64,000 bases of DNA, taken from NCBI GenBank assembly GCA_029204225.1, contig CM055097.1:53001592-53065591 (forward strand), read 5' to 3'. The stretch's first letter is position 1, and each line of letters begins with the position of its first letter. Of this stretch, positions 44,753 to 55,287 are shown in pieces. Below the pieces are notes generated by a model. It was given only the letters and a program-made list of their open reading frames with translations, ran no database searches and had not been told where the DNA came from. Source of the stretch: Diphasiastrum complanatum. Lineage: Eukaryota; Streptophyta; Lycopodiopsida; Lycopodiales; Lycopodiaceae. Position numbers and translations under genes: made by a program.

Positions 44753-45574
44753 TCATCTTGATGTCACAAAGTGCGAGGTGGCTCCTGAATCCAAGATCAC
44801 CTCGTGTGTGTCAGACGTTGATGCTTCACACACATCTTCACAGATGTAGGCGGTTGAACAATTTTTGTTCATTCTTTCTTCGCCAATCTTCGAGCTCTCA
44901 GGCTCCTCGACATAGGAAGAACTATTATCGTTCTCATGTTTGTTCTGTGCTGATTTGTTTCTTGGGTTTTGGCGACAATCCATGACTGCATGACCCTTGT
45001 TATGGCAATGGATACACTCAATCTTGGGATTGAGCCAGCAGGTATCTACTGTATGCCCATCTCTTATGCATCTCGTGTAGGTCCTCTTGTCAACATCTTT
45101 TCGTTTCGACCTCCCTTTGGTCTTCCAGTTGCTTTTGCTGGTCCCCTCTGCTTGCTGATCACGATCCTGCCTCTGATTTGACTCCCTCTTAGGCTTGAAC
45201 TGTTTTTTTGATTTTTCTCTATTGCCGTAGAGTGCTTGGTCAGAACCATCTTTGTGATCAAGTTGCTCTCTGGCCTCGACTTCCTCGCGAATCTCGACAA
45301 TCGCCTTTTTGAGGTTCATAATAAAATCTTTTGCGAGCAGGGTTCGTGTCGTCTGGAAAGATCTGGGTAAGGCTCTCAATAGATATGTGAGCTGCTTCTC
45401 AGCTGATACTACATTCTCTACTCCTGAGTTGTGTAGTGATAGAAACAGATCCTTCATCTTTCTTTCAAAGAGGTGAGGTCTTTTCCATCCCACTGTAGAT
45501 CCGTTAGCTGATCTTCCAGCATCATAATCTGACTTCTTGATTTCGTCTAAAATCTTGTGAGCGGTGCATTCCAA
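44753..45574 (-). CDS. gag: C6 gag and protease start (273 aa open)
   Basis: UBN2-type gag: LSLHNSGVENVVSAEKQLTY, LLRALPRSFQTTRTLLAK, then a Lys/Arg/Gln-rich basic region. Two CCHC-like motifs lie in series: CIRDGHTVDTC (degenerate) and CIHCHNKGHAVMDC. The C-terminus carries the protease motif VILDSGATSHFV (near 44.76-44.79 kb). The true gag start lies upstream at about 45.72 kb in frameshifted sequence (GGQEFRQSTINKK). Confidence 0.9.
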   Translation of the reverse strand: MECTAHKILDEIKKSDYDAGRSANGSTVGWKRPHLFERKMKDLFLSLHNSGVENVVSAEKQLTYLLRALPRSFQTTRTLLAKDFIMNLKKAIVEIREEVEAREQLDHKDGSDQALYGNREKSKKQFKPKRESNQRQDRDQQAEGTSKSNWKTKGRSKRKDVDKRTYTRCIRDGHTVDTCWLNPKIECIHCHNKGHAVMDCRQNPRNKSAQNKHENDNSSSYVEEPESSKIGEERMNKNCSTAYICEDVCEASTSDTHEVILDSGATSHFVTSR

Positions 45575-45740
45575 ATCTCCTTAGCCGTGGAGAGTGTACC
45601 CAGGTCAAGTGTAACTACCTTCAATGGAAGATGATAACCATTGCTTCTTGAAGTTTGTTTTCTTGTTGATGGTTGATTGTCTGAATTCTTGGCCTCCTGG
45701 ATTTGCTAGCTTCTCGGCTATGTCAGAATATAATAGGGTG

Positions 45741-45752
45741 GCTCTGATACCA
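45741..45752 (-). other. C6 primer-binding site
   Basis: Minus strand TGGTATCAGAGC, one base after the 5' LTR, complementary to tRNA-iMet. Confidence 0.95.
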
Positions 45753-45753
45753 C

Positions 45754-46825
45754 TGTTGGGAGTCATGCATTGCTCCAATACGACTGATGAGAATCGTGAG
45801 AAGAAAATTCACGAAATATTCGTGACTCTCTTTCAAGATTTGGAACATTCGCGACTCTCTTTCGAGATTTGGATGGAGTTCAGATGCATTCGCTTGGCAC
45901 TGCCAACTGAAACACTCCTACAATCCTCCAGAGAGTAGTCAGTTACTACTGATCTACGTTCATAAAATTAATACAGCATTCGACTTCATTTCAACAAAGG
46001 TGCGAAATTCAAAAGGAACAATAAAACTCAGACATATGAAAAATAAACAGCATAAGCATTCGACATCCAAGATCAGACACAACTAAAAATAATAATCTAT
46101 ATTGATTCTCCCTGATTTCTTCAGGGCACTGCATGCAAATCCAAGCAGCTCGTTGGCATGAGAGAAGCATGGCTCTCTCACGAGTAGTAGTCTTGTTTCA
46201 CTGGCAGACAATTGGATCTTCTGATCCTAGACACAATTATTTTCTCGCATGCAGACAGAGCTTATGTCTGTGTTCGTCTTGATTGCTTACTAGCATCAAA
46301 CTTCTTTTGTGTCTCTTCTCTCTTAGTTACACTCTATGTATCATGTTCTGATATGTGTCAAGTATTATTCAGTAAGTACGGGCTCTCTATGTAAACCTAA
46401 GATTAGAGTGATTATACATCTACAATTAATCAGAGAATTACAAGAGTGGCAAATTAGCTATGACCTAGGAAGTATATGCTGATGTCATGCCATCATGTCA
46501 GATCTCTATACTTTTGGGTACTTGTGTGATCTATGGTGGTACTCCTTGGAGCGCGGGGACAGAACGGGTTTCGTTTCCACCATTGGTTTCGCTACCTCGT
46601 CTGCCTTTCTCTCTTGCTGGACCACAAAGGAATCTCGTTCGTGGATCCTTCGTGTTCGTGAACCGTTTGTGTTTGCAAACCGTTCGTCTTCGTCTCCGTT
46701 GACTTTCGTGTTCGCGAAGCTCTTCGTGTTTTGTGTCTCCAGATGTTCGAGTTTGCGAACATCTTCGTCAAGTGAAGGACTGAAGACTAGCAAGGCTTTG
46801 TAATCAAAAACAATTTGTTTCTTCA
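45754..46825 (-). repeat. C6 5' LTR (1072 bp)
   Basis: TG..CA ends on the plus strand (TGTTGGGAGTC to TTTCTTCA). It is 30 bp longer than the 3' LTR because of a tandem duplication around 45820-45880 ('attcgtgactctctttcaag' type unit, two copies). Contains the hairpin at about 46158-46182 and the TTCGCGAA-rich U3 at 46640-46780. Short frames at 46487-46803 are LTR translations. Confidence 0.93.
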
Positions 46826-47640
46826 GGAGTCATAGTAGAGGGTACAGAGTTTGTTATAGATGAGGTAGAGGGCTTCTGGGAGGGCGGTGACAGTTGGGTG
46901 GCAATGATTGGGAAGGGTAAGTGCGTGTGGGACTAGAATGTGCGTGGATGGGAGATGGAGTAGGGGATAGGTGAAAGTTGGCAACTGTTGGCTACAACTA
47001 GTTGTGCGAGCGTGTCTTTGGGAGGTGGTTTGAAAGGACTAGCTATTGGAGAGGTGTGGGTAGGTGTCTGGAGACCTAGATTTTCTAAGTGGGTGGCGGT
47101 GAGGGCGGTAAGAAGACCACCACAGGTGATCCGGGAAGGATGTTTGAAAGTAGCTTGCAACTCCTTCACTAGAAGTGTGGGCCAATCATAGGTGGTGTTC
47201 ATTCCATCCATCATGGCTGTCATAACCACAACTTATTTGGACACGCGGTTAGGGCAATCGAAACTCATGAGGATGGTGGCTGATAGAAAGTCTATCGCCT
47301 CTCGGAGTTTTGGGATTTCTGATTTAAGAAATCAGATAGCCATCGTTTTGGTTTTCATCTCATCTTGATCCAGGAGAATAAAGACAAATATGTCGTGTTT
47401 GGTAAGGGCTCAGGTTTATGGTAGGTGGATGATATGTGGGAGGTTAAGCTCGAATGAATATAGTCTTGTCAAAAGTGGAAAAGGCCTTATGGACTACATA
47501 AAGGTCTTCGTTGAGGGGTACGCCCATGGTGTCTAGGCATTCATCAGTGCAAAGGGCTACAAGCACTTGCTTTGTAAGCATGGGAAGGATGGTGTATTAC
47601 AAGGGTGCAAGGACGACATGGGGTCAACGGATAGATCGGG
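46826..47640 (-). pseudogene. ORF A3, 5' part (before copia C6)
   Basis: Minus strand, family A. 47229-46933 reads NTTYDWPTLLVKELQATFKH, PSRITCGGLLTALTATHLEN, matching VVPYDWHSFLIRELTNSIKP and RKRIATGPMLCDFSCALLET of A2. Upstream, in shifted frames up to about 47640, CLDTMGVPLNEDLYVVHKAF and IPKLREAIDFLSATILMSF correspond to the A2 N-terminal domain. After 46930 a Pro/Ser/Thr linker begins and is cut by C6 at 46826. Confidence 0.6.
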
Positions 47641-47700
47641 GAGATGTCTCTCTCTCAAAGTTAGAAACTTTTAAAAGTTCTAAGTCCTAAGTTATGTTGG

Positions 47701-47733
<33 letters not shown>

Positions 47734-48260
47734 GTATAATTGACGAACACGAACGAGAAACGAACTCGAACAAGAAACGAACGAGAAGCGAACTAGAATA
47801 GAAAATGTTCGTGCGCAATGGAATGAATTATTTGACTATCTCCGTAAGCATGACTACGCCTATCAAAATGAAGAGAACTTTAGTGATAGAAATCACAGTC
47901 ATTCTAGATTATGTAGCCAAACATTTAATGGATGAAGTGCTAGATGAATAATTTGTCGGGAATTGCAAGGCAAATTATCTGTCGCGAATGATTACTAGAA
48001 AGAGCAACTAGAAAGATCAGACAAAATGAAAAACAAGCATAGCAATATTAACACAGACCTCAATGCAGAACAAAGAGTTGTATCAGATTGAGTATATTAT
48101 ATATACAAGTTAATAATGCGGTAGAGCACAATACAATAGCGGACGAAACCACGTGCTCTACGAAGCTTATTTTGTCTGTAATGAGGAATGAAACCTCTTC
48201 ACTTAGTCTCTTCTTATCTTGCTTCTCATCTAACTCTCTCTATATATTGAATACATGAAT
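47641..48260 (-). repeat. LTR-like region downstream of C7, with GA/G tract and hairpin
   Basis: Non-coding. Contains a GA run with G11 tail (47700-47733), a short minisatellite of 'aacgaac' and 'gaacgagaa' words (47740-47805), and a perfect 9-bp inverted repeat GTAGAGCAC..GTGCTCTAC (48121-48129 / 48153-48161). Similar word order is found at 170-240, also downstream of a copia integrase scrap, suggesting an LTR remnant of that copia family. Confidence 0.45.
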
Positions 48261-48790
48261 GGTATCAATATATATACATAATATTATAGGTGTGTAGATG
48301 TGGAAGTATAGAGTGAATGTGTTGTCTGTAGGAGATCGTGGGTGGCTGCAATCGTTGTCCAATCTGTTAGCGCAACTGCATGGAGTGAGTGTAAAAAGGG
48401 TGCGTAAAAAGTATATCCAACCAGGATGGTCTTGAGACCTTGGAAGTCCAATTTCTTCCTTGTGTCTTTTGGGATCTGCGCGTAGACAATGCACCCGAAC
48501 ACTCTTAGATTCTTCAAAGAGGCTTAGAGCCTGTCCACACCTCGTGGGGTGTCTTGTCTGAGAGGGCCTTGGTCAAACATCTGTTCTGGAGGTAAGCTGC
48601 AGTGGAGACAACTTCAACCCATAATCTCTTGGGCAACGATGCAAGTGATCCACTCCGGTTGTGGTTGGAGGGCGGGTAAGGCTTGCAGTTCTTTTCCCTT
48701 GATGGTCTGAGCTGAGAATGATAATTGCTAGCCGCTTCTTGATGACTTGTGGAGATATTTGGATAAAATTCATTGATGTTCTCCTCCACG
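48261..48790 (-). pseudogene. pol: C7: copia integrase C-terminal scrap
   Basis: SLPKRLWVEVVSTAAYLQNR, LSDKTPHEVWTGSKP, then after a stop SLKNLRVFGCIVYAQIPKDT and KKLDFQGLKTILVGYTF. This is the stretch between the integrase core Glu and the linker. The Asp-Asp-Glu core itself is missing; the upstream side merges into ORF A2 near 48.75 kb, so C7 probably marks an old insertion or recombination in A2. Confidence 0.8.
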
Positions 48791-48799
48791 AATTTCGGT

Positions 48800-51165
48800 C
48801 TTCGGAAGGCCCGGTTGGCAGATATCGTCTGTGACCCTCTGAATGATGTTGTTGGGCCCTGGCTGGTGGTTGCGCCTTGGCTCTGGTCACGCGTCTCAGT
48901 GGCCGCATCTATCTGCCCTTGGTCTTGGCCTTCGGGCCCTTGATCTTGTTGAAATCCCCCTGCTATCTACTGGTTCTGATCTTGGCTGGTACTAGCTTGT
49001 GCAGCGTCAAAATTAGGTGGCGGTGGAATTACCACATGGGAGGGCTGGGCCTTCGTTTCCATGTATTTCTGGCATGCCTTGAGAGCTTTCTTGGCCTGGG
49101 CGAGCTCTTGCGTTGCGCTTGTCCAATACTTATTGAACTCCACCTGGTAGCTGTTCAGGGTTTGGCTATAAATCTGCACCTGACGTCATAGAAGATTCAT
49201 CTCTGATTGGGAAAGCGGCCTTGTGTCTGGTGCAGATTGAGCTAACCAAACGAGCTTCTCATCTTGTAAGGCTTTAACCTCTGTCCCCAAGCGTGTGTTC
49301 TCTGCTTCCAAACGTGTAAGTTGCGTCTGGATGGGGGTAAGCCATTGGGATGCTTCAGTTTGAAGCCCCCGCACCTTTGTGGAGGCCTTCGTCAACGCTT
49401 TGGAGAGGCTTTGAATATATTTATTTAGGCCCTCCTCCTTCTGCTGCAACTTGGCAATCTCCTGGTGCCCTGCTTGTTCATGTTGCTGAGCCAGAATCAG
49501 CTCTTGCTGCAGCTTGGTGAGGTCTGCTCGCAGCTGTGTATTACTTGTTGCCAACTGTAGTACCCTGCTTTCCATAATAAGTTTGGCTACTACCGCATCC
49601 AGGATGTATTCTCCTAGGGTTTGGTACGTCGTCGTTAGATCCGTGGGAGCAACTGGTGCACTTGCACTGGCAGGGGCTTGTGTTGTATCGGCCCCGACGA
49701 CTTGTGGAATTTCGTCGTCATTGTCTTCGATCAGGTTTTCATTTATCCTGATGCCATCTAGGGCGATAGGGTCAGCCCGATCTGGTGATGCTACAAAAAC
49801 TATTTGTACAAATGCGTCATCAGGCAGTGGCTGGCTGCCCTTGGCAACCTCTGGCGAAGCGGGTGGGGTGTGAGAAACAACTGTGGAAACAAGGGTGAGG
49901 ACGATTTGTCCAAACGAGAGAATGGGAGGAACAGTGGAGAACTGAAGGGCGGTGTGGAGTATGGAAGAATGTGAGGATGGAGCAGAAAGTGTTTGGCGTG
50001 GAGGTGAAAAATTGATAACTTCATCCATGCCAGAGTGTCGGGGGACAGTTGTGAATCAGAAGGATTGAATGTGAGAGGAGCAATGGTGGTGGTAGGAGTA
50101 ATGGAAGATGCGATGGTGATGGATGGAGTAGCGGACATTGGAAGAGAAGTAGGAGTGGTATCATTAGAAGAAACGGGGATGGAGACAGAAACAGATGTTG
50201 ATGGAATAGGAAGAGAAGTAGCAACAACAAAAATTGGAGTGGGGGGTTGCACGGAAGACGAAGTGGCGGTGGTTGATGGAGTAGTTAGTGCGGCAGTGGA
50301 GACATGTCATCGGGTAACCGGTGGAGATGTGGATGTAGAGGCAGCGCCACGCATTCGTTTGCTGGCCGTTGTGTTAATGACTGCAGGTTGGGATGAGGTA
50401 GATGCTTGAGATGGTGGGTAAAGGTTAGTATGTGGCACAAGGGTAGACAGGAGGGCTGAGCATTGGAACCGCACACTTTCGTCTCGAGAAGTGCACAGGA
50501 AAAGTCACACAACATGGGGCCTGTTGCGATTCGCTTACGGTTGTTGGGTTTGATGGAGTTTGTTAGTTCTCGAATAAGGAAGCTATGCCAGTCGTATGGC
50601 ACAACGGAGGGGTTAGGAAATTTCATAAAGGATTCCACTATCTGACTCAGTAGCGTAGACTGGATTTTGTCCTTGCGAAATATTGAAATAACCATAAAGT
50701 TATTCAACAGATGCGCAGCTGCCTGAATGACGGGTTCCGTGATAGCTTCTATCAGGTAACCATTGTTAGTCTAGATGGGAATTTCTGGTGTGGTTTGGGT
50801 GACGAATGGTTTGATCAGAGCTTTGGCATGGCAATGGGAGATGGGTTGACGATCACCGGACATAATGCCAACTGTGATCATCGAGTTGGCGTTAATCCTG
50901 ACCTTGTACGTGGTATCTTGGTACAGGAAGTGGAAACGAGCCTTGTCCTCATCCCAGGTGGCGTAAGCGTGAAGGGCGAGGCCCATGTTAATCTCATAAT
51001 GGAAGAGCGCCGTGTAAAAACCCATTGCTTCAAGGAGGAGCCTGACTGTGTGCAGCCATGGTTGGATCAAGTGTCAGAGGGTAGAGGCCAAATCTGCGTG
51101 GCCTCGGGGATGTCACATTGGATCACCTGTTTGGCATTGGAGTCTTCAGAGGATGAGGAGGCCAT
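48800..51165 (-). pseudogene. ORF A2: best copy of family A (N-terminal domain, linker, coiled coil)
   Basis: Begins MASSSSEDSNAKQVIQCDIP at ATG 51165, frameshifts near 51070. N-terminal globular domain about 51070-50430: LLLEAMGFYTALFHYEINMG, ATWDEDKARFHFLYQDTTY, KALIKPFVTQTTPE, stop at 50771, then YLIEAITEPVIQAAAHLLNN and VVPYDWHSFLIRELTNSIKP. A Ser/Thr/Pro linker follows (50252-50000). 50028-49186 (280 codons open) ends in a long coiled coil (LQQELILAQQHEQAGHQEIA and LTRLEAENTRLGTEVKALQD), then 49179-48967 and a Gln-rich tail. Roughly 750 codons in all with few stops. No zinc, RT or transposase motif. Role unknown; a structural or DNA/RNA-binding accessory protein of Tat-like elements is possible. 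Confidence 0.6.
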
Positions 51166-51417
51166 GTTAGCAATGATGATTAGTGGTCAAAAAAGTCAAA
51201 AAAATAGAAAAACGGTGGAAAATGGAAGGAAACAGTAGAAAACTGAGAATAATGAGTGTTGGATGACAATGATTGTAGTTCATAGCGTAGATCGGTGTTT
51301 GATATGAGCAGATGACAGCTGGTAGGAAGTTTGGTTGAAAACAGAAAACTTTGTATTTTCAGTGGAAATTTCGGCAGAGCTTCACTAGCAAAGGTGACAA
51401 ATGACTCGAATTCAGCC

Positions 51418-51425
51418 CTTATATA
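51418..51425 (-). promoter_or_regulatory. TATA box upstream of ORF A2
   Basis: Minus-strand TATATAAG, 253 nt before the A2 ATG, embedded in sequence shared with the A1 upstream region. The long leader between is pyrimidine-rich. Confidence 0.6.
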
Positions 51426-52329
51426 GCGGAATTTAGAGTGCGTATTAGGTGAAATTCACTTTTCCTTGTTCAGTTCCACCCAAATTTTGGCAAGCACCTT
51501 CTTCACAAGATTCTAAGACCTCATAGAAGTCTGAGAGAGTTCAGAAGGTGGTTTTACTGCTATGCGAAGGTTCTGCGAGGGTTTAGGCTGTCTACGAGGG
51601 TTCAACTCTCGCAGCAAGTGATCTCTCGCACAACTTGTTCCTGTGATTGGATTTTCAAGATCAAACCATGTAGGCAGGCTAATTTCACTGCTATGATTCC
51701 ATTTAGGCACCTTGCAAGAGTTGCTAAGTTGATCTTGATGCTCTGCGAGGGTTCTGAAAATTTTGCTTATGGGAACTCTCGCATACACTAAAAAATGATG
51801 ATTCCTCCATCATGAACTCTCATAGAGATTTTCATGGATGCATCTAGGTCAGATCTGGTGACTGTCCAATTTTCAAGAGCTATCTCCCAGGGGATCTCAA
51901 AAAATCATGAAAAAAGTGCTCCTTCAAATCTTCTAACAATCCTATTTTTGATTGTTATTGGGCATTCCAAGCATCAAAAAATGGGTGTTTCTTGATTCTT
52001 GGGCTGCTAGAGTGCTGTTAGGAAACTAGTTTTCTTGTTTCTTGTTTCTTGCTGAGTAGCTTAATCTTGTCATTGTTTTGTTCCCTGATTTTGGTAGATA
52101 GATTGTAGATTTTCTCCCTGATTCAGAACATTGATCTATACTGAGCTAGGACTGGTTGCATGGCTTGTAAATGCATATAGCTGAGTAACGTACCCGTCTC
52201 TTCTCACTGACAGGCTGGGAATACACGTTGTAATATGAGAAACACTTCTGCCTGGGAACCGTTCTAACAAGAAGATTAAATCTTAAAGAACTGTAACCAA
52301 CGGAAGTAACAAAAAGAAGAACGAAACTA
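51426..52329 (-). promoter_or_regulatory. Upstream region of ORF A2 with repeated CGAGGGTT words
   Basis: Non-coding. 'tgcgaaggttctgcgagggt', 'tacgagggttcaactctcgc' and 'tgcgagggttctgaa' fall between 51555 and 51760, giving at least four copies of a tGCGAGGGTTc word and its complement. Further out (51.9-52.3 kb) only AT-rich sequence with 'ttcttgtttcttgtttcttg' triplets. The words parallel the GCGAAGG words upstream of A1. Confidence 0.4.
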
Positions 52330-53009
52330 GTGAGAATCCATGAACAGATCCTTTTTTTTATACCAATATCGCACTGACTGCCTCAAACCGTAGATACTCT
52401 TATGCATTCTGCATGCATAAGTAGGAAGTGAGTCTGAGACATAGCCCGGAGGTTGATCCATGCAGACTTCCTCGTCTAGCTCACCATTCAAGAACGTTGT
52501 CAGTTTGTCCATGATGTGAGTCCTGAGATCATAAGCAGCTAGAAATGCAAACAATAAACATAGGGACGAATGGTTCACGACAGGAGAGAAGGTCTCAGCA
52601 TATTCAATACCATATCTTTGAGAAAACCCCTTCGCTACAAGTCTTGCTTTATATTTAGATATATCTCCATTCGATCCGTACTTTAGCTTGTATATCCACT
52701 TGTATTTCACAGTCTTTTGCTTATCTGGTAATGGCTGCAACGTCCATATCTGATTCTTCCTCATGGATTCCGTCTTCTCGTTCATGTCTTGGATCCATTT
52801 GTCCTCCTTCGGACATTCAATCGCTTCCTCGAATGTTTATGCTTCTCATCTTTGTCTGAGTGTTCGTCCTCTGCTCCCTCTGTCACAGTTGGTAGATCAT
52901 AGTATTGTCTTTCAAGGACTTCATAATTGACAGGATCATCGTTGGCCATCGTTCTGCTCTCATCAAATTTGGCATCTTTGACTATCTTCATTGTGTTTGT
53001 CTCTAGCAT
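52327..53009 (-). pseudogene. pol: C8 RT first half and linker
   Basis: 52785-52327 (152 codons open): QIWTLQPLPDKQKTVKYKWI, KARLVAKGFSQRYGIEYAET, FSPVVNHSSLCLLFAFLAAY, GELDEEVCMDQPPGYVSDSL and MHKSIYGLRQS. 53009-52782 is the charged linker with VKDAKFDESRTM, the integrase-RT junction. The conserved block WIQxMNxE is split by the frame change at 52.8 kb. Confidence 0.88.
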
Positions 53010-53804
53010 ATAGACTCTGTAATACGATAAATGATTGTCATATCCTACAAGATATCCATGTTCTACTTTCTCATCAAGCTTTTTTCGAAGCTTATCAGAA
53101 ACATGTGCATACTACACAGCCAAAGATACGGATGTGAGTCATATTGGGTTTTCTACCCCACCATAATTTGGTGGTGTCGTGTGAGGAACACCAGAATTTC
53201 TTGTCCTGTTCTGAATGTAAGCAGCTGTAGCTACACTCTTGGAGCCTTTGATAGGCCATCATGCACCTAACAGCTTCCATTAGAGTCTCGTTCTTTCTTT
53301 ATGCAGCACCGTTGTGCTACGGTGTGTAAGATGCAGTTCTTCTGTGAATGATACCACGATCATTACAGAAGTCAATGAATCGATTCAAGATGTATTATCC
53401 ACCTCAATCTGTTCTGATCTGCTTCACTTATTACCAATGCATCTTTCTGTCCAATTCACATACTTTGTGAGTTTGTCAAATGCTTCTGATTTATTGTGAA
53501 TAAAGTAAACTCTGGCAAACTTACTATAATTATCAATAAAGGTTATATAATACTCTGAGCCTCCTACTGAGATCACGTTGAAAGGTCCATAGATGTCAGA
53601 ATGTACAAGCTCTAAAATCTTTGTAGTTATGTAGGAGTCTTTAACAAAAGGAGTACGTGACATCTTACCCTTCAAACATGCATCACAGGTCATCGAACTG
53701 GTTACATTCGAGATGCTCACCCCTGCGATTGTTCCATGATGGCTTGCTTGATATAGTGCCATTGAATAGTCTCCTGTGCCATAGAGTATATGGCGAATCA
53801 TCAT
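53010..53804 (-). pseudogene. pol: C8 integrase
   Basis: 53804-53424: the pre-integrase zinc half CDACLKGKMSRTPFVKDS, first Asp in LELVHSDIYGPFNVIS, TFIDNYSKFARVYFI. The second Asp and the Glu region (53300-53420) are frameshifted; the remaining words RTLMEAVRCMM, NLT/MTHIRIFGC and the DEKVEHGYLVGYDN-type stretch are spread over 53280-53020 with a deletion of the WAEAV segment. Confidence 0.85.
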
Positions 53805-53849
53805 GAGTATGATGTACTTGATCTGCAGGTAGGCATACTTGCGAGTGCT

Positions 53850-54793
53850 ATAGGATTGTTGTTCTCCTGTCCGCTTTGAGCTTATTTGTTTCTTGGGTTC
53901 TGGTGGCAGTCCATGGCTGCATGACCCTTCTTACGACATTGGATACACTCAATTTTTGGATTAAGCCAACACAAATTGACAGTATGTCCTTCACGTTTGC
54001 ATCTCACACATGTTTTCTTGTCTCCACTCTATTGTTTCGACCTGTTTTTGTTCTTCCATTTGCCTTTGCTGGCTCCTTCTGCTTGCTGATCTTGATCCTG
54101 CCTTCAATCTGACTCCCTCTTAGGCTTGGATTTCTTCTTTGATTTTTCCTTGTTGCTGTAGAGAGCTTGGTCAGAAGCATCCTCGTGATCAAGGTGCTCT
54201 TGAGCTTCAACTTCTTCTCGAATCTCGACAACAGCCTTTTCAAGTGTCATTGTAGGATCTTTTGCTAGCAGTCTTGTCTAGAAGGATCTTGGTAAGGCTC
54301 TCAACAGATATGTAAGCTGCTTTTCTACTGACACTGCATTTTCTGCTCCAGAATTGTGTAGTGAAAGGAATAGACCCTTCATCTTCATAATAAATGAAGT
54401 GAGGTCTTTGCCATCCCACTGCAGGTTTGTCAACTAATCTTCGAGCTACATGATCTGATTGTGTGGTCTCGTCTGAAATCTTGTGAGTAATGTATCCCAC
54501 ATCTCCTTTGCTTTAGAGATTGTAGCCAGGTCAAGAGCTAGACTATCCTCGATGGATGAAGATAACACAGCTACTGCCTTGTCATTCTTCTCCCTCCATT
54601 TGCGTAGCTCCTTGCCTATTGTTGTAGGCATCTTCTCAATGTCATCTACCCAGAGAAATAACCCTTCTCCCTTTAATATCAGCAAGGTCTTAACCTTGCA
54701 TGCTAGGAAGTTAGATCCTGATGAGTCGAGGATTGTACAAATCTTGGATTGTATGCTGCTTATTGCAGCCATTTCTATGAATTGTGTTCTCAC
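53850..54793 (-). pseudogene. gag: C8 gag
   Basis: 54793-54446: MRTQFIEMAAISSIQSKICT, CKVKTLLILKGEGLFLWVDD, KEMWDTLLTRFQ, the N-terminal UBN2-like gag. 54500-54240 continues with FTTQFWSRKCSVSRKAAYIS in a drifted frame. 54243-54004 is the basic region, and near 53.95-54.00 kb the zinc knuckle appears frameshifted. Protease motif not recovered. Confidence 0.82.
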
Positions 54794-54871
54794 TTGTTGA
54801 TGGTTCTTCGTTTAAATGCTTAGCCTCCTGGATTTGATAGCTTTCTAGCTATGTCAGACTATGACATGTGT

Positions 54872-54883
54872 GCTCTGATACCA
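54872..54883 (-). other. C8 primer-binding site
   Basis: Minus strand TGGTATCAGAGC, one base from the LTR. Confidence 0.93.
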
Positions 54884-54884
54884 C

Positions 54885-55287
54885 TGATGCGAAAAATGTG
54901 GAATGCAAATTGCAAATATCAATCAGACTCTGAAATGAAACGAAGCGAAACTAGACGAAAAGAAGCGAAACGAGACGAAATTTGAACAAGTTCTGATATT
55001 GACATTGCTGAAGCAAAATCCAATTAATCATGAACAAAAAACAACTCGGATGGATTTCAGATATGATTGCTAGTCACTGCCGGCTATATCATTCCTACAA
55101 TCCTCCAGAATGTAGACATACACTGCTGACCTACGTTTTAGATTAATACAACATTCAATAAAAACTGAGCCAATGTGCAAAATAGATGAAACAAGTGAGT
55201 GAGATACACAAGCGATAGCAGACTTTTTGTCAGACTGAGGGCTGAAGGCTAGCAAAGCTTTGGTAATAGAAATGTTTTGTTTCTTCA
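54885..55287 (-). repeat. C8 5' LTR (403 bp)
   Basis: Plus-strand ends TGATGCG..TTTCTTCA, in element orientation starting TGAAGAAACAAAAC, the same start as the C6 LTR. It holds a run of 'gaaacgaagcgaaac' words at 54935-54985. It is much shorter than the C6 LTR. Confidence 0.85.

Larger units (their letters stand above)
40636..46825 (-). mobile_element. C6: full-length Ty1/copia element (6190 bp)
   Basis: Complete element in minus orientation: 5' LTR 45754-46825, PBS, gag, protease, integrase, RT, RNase H, PPT, 3' LTR 40636-41676. Domain order gag-PR-INT-RT-RH is that of Pseudoviridae/copia. Stops and frameshifts occur in every domain, though domains are complete in order. It inserted into ORF A3, and it is related to the truncated C8 at 52.3-55.3 kb (same gag, integrase and RT wording). 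Confidence 0.95.
52327..55287 (-). mobile_element. C8: 3'-truncated copia element
   Basis: In minus orientation a 5' LTR (54885-55287), PBS, gag, protease region, integrase and the first half of RT, ending abruptly at 52.33 kb shortly after YGLRQSVRYWYKKK. No YVDD part, RNase H, PPT or 3' LTR. Sequence wording is closest to C6. It inserted into the protease-RT junction of gypsy G3 (right flank directly after the YSVLL codons). Confidence 0.88.

Noticed and set aside
47700-47733. GA run followed by G11
   Set aside because: Considered as a telomere-like or G-quadruplex sequence. It is a short microsatellite with a homopolymer tail, without repeated G-tracts.
49514-49873. Plus-strand 119-codon ORF inside A2
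   Set aside because: Antisense shadow of the coiled-coil half of A2, without any motif.
50035-50409. Plus-strand 124-codon ORF
   Set aside because: It is the antisense of the Ser/Thr/Pro linker of ORF A2; its Val/Gly/Glu-rich composition is the expected shadow.
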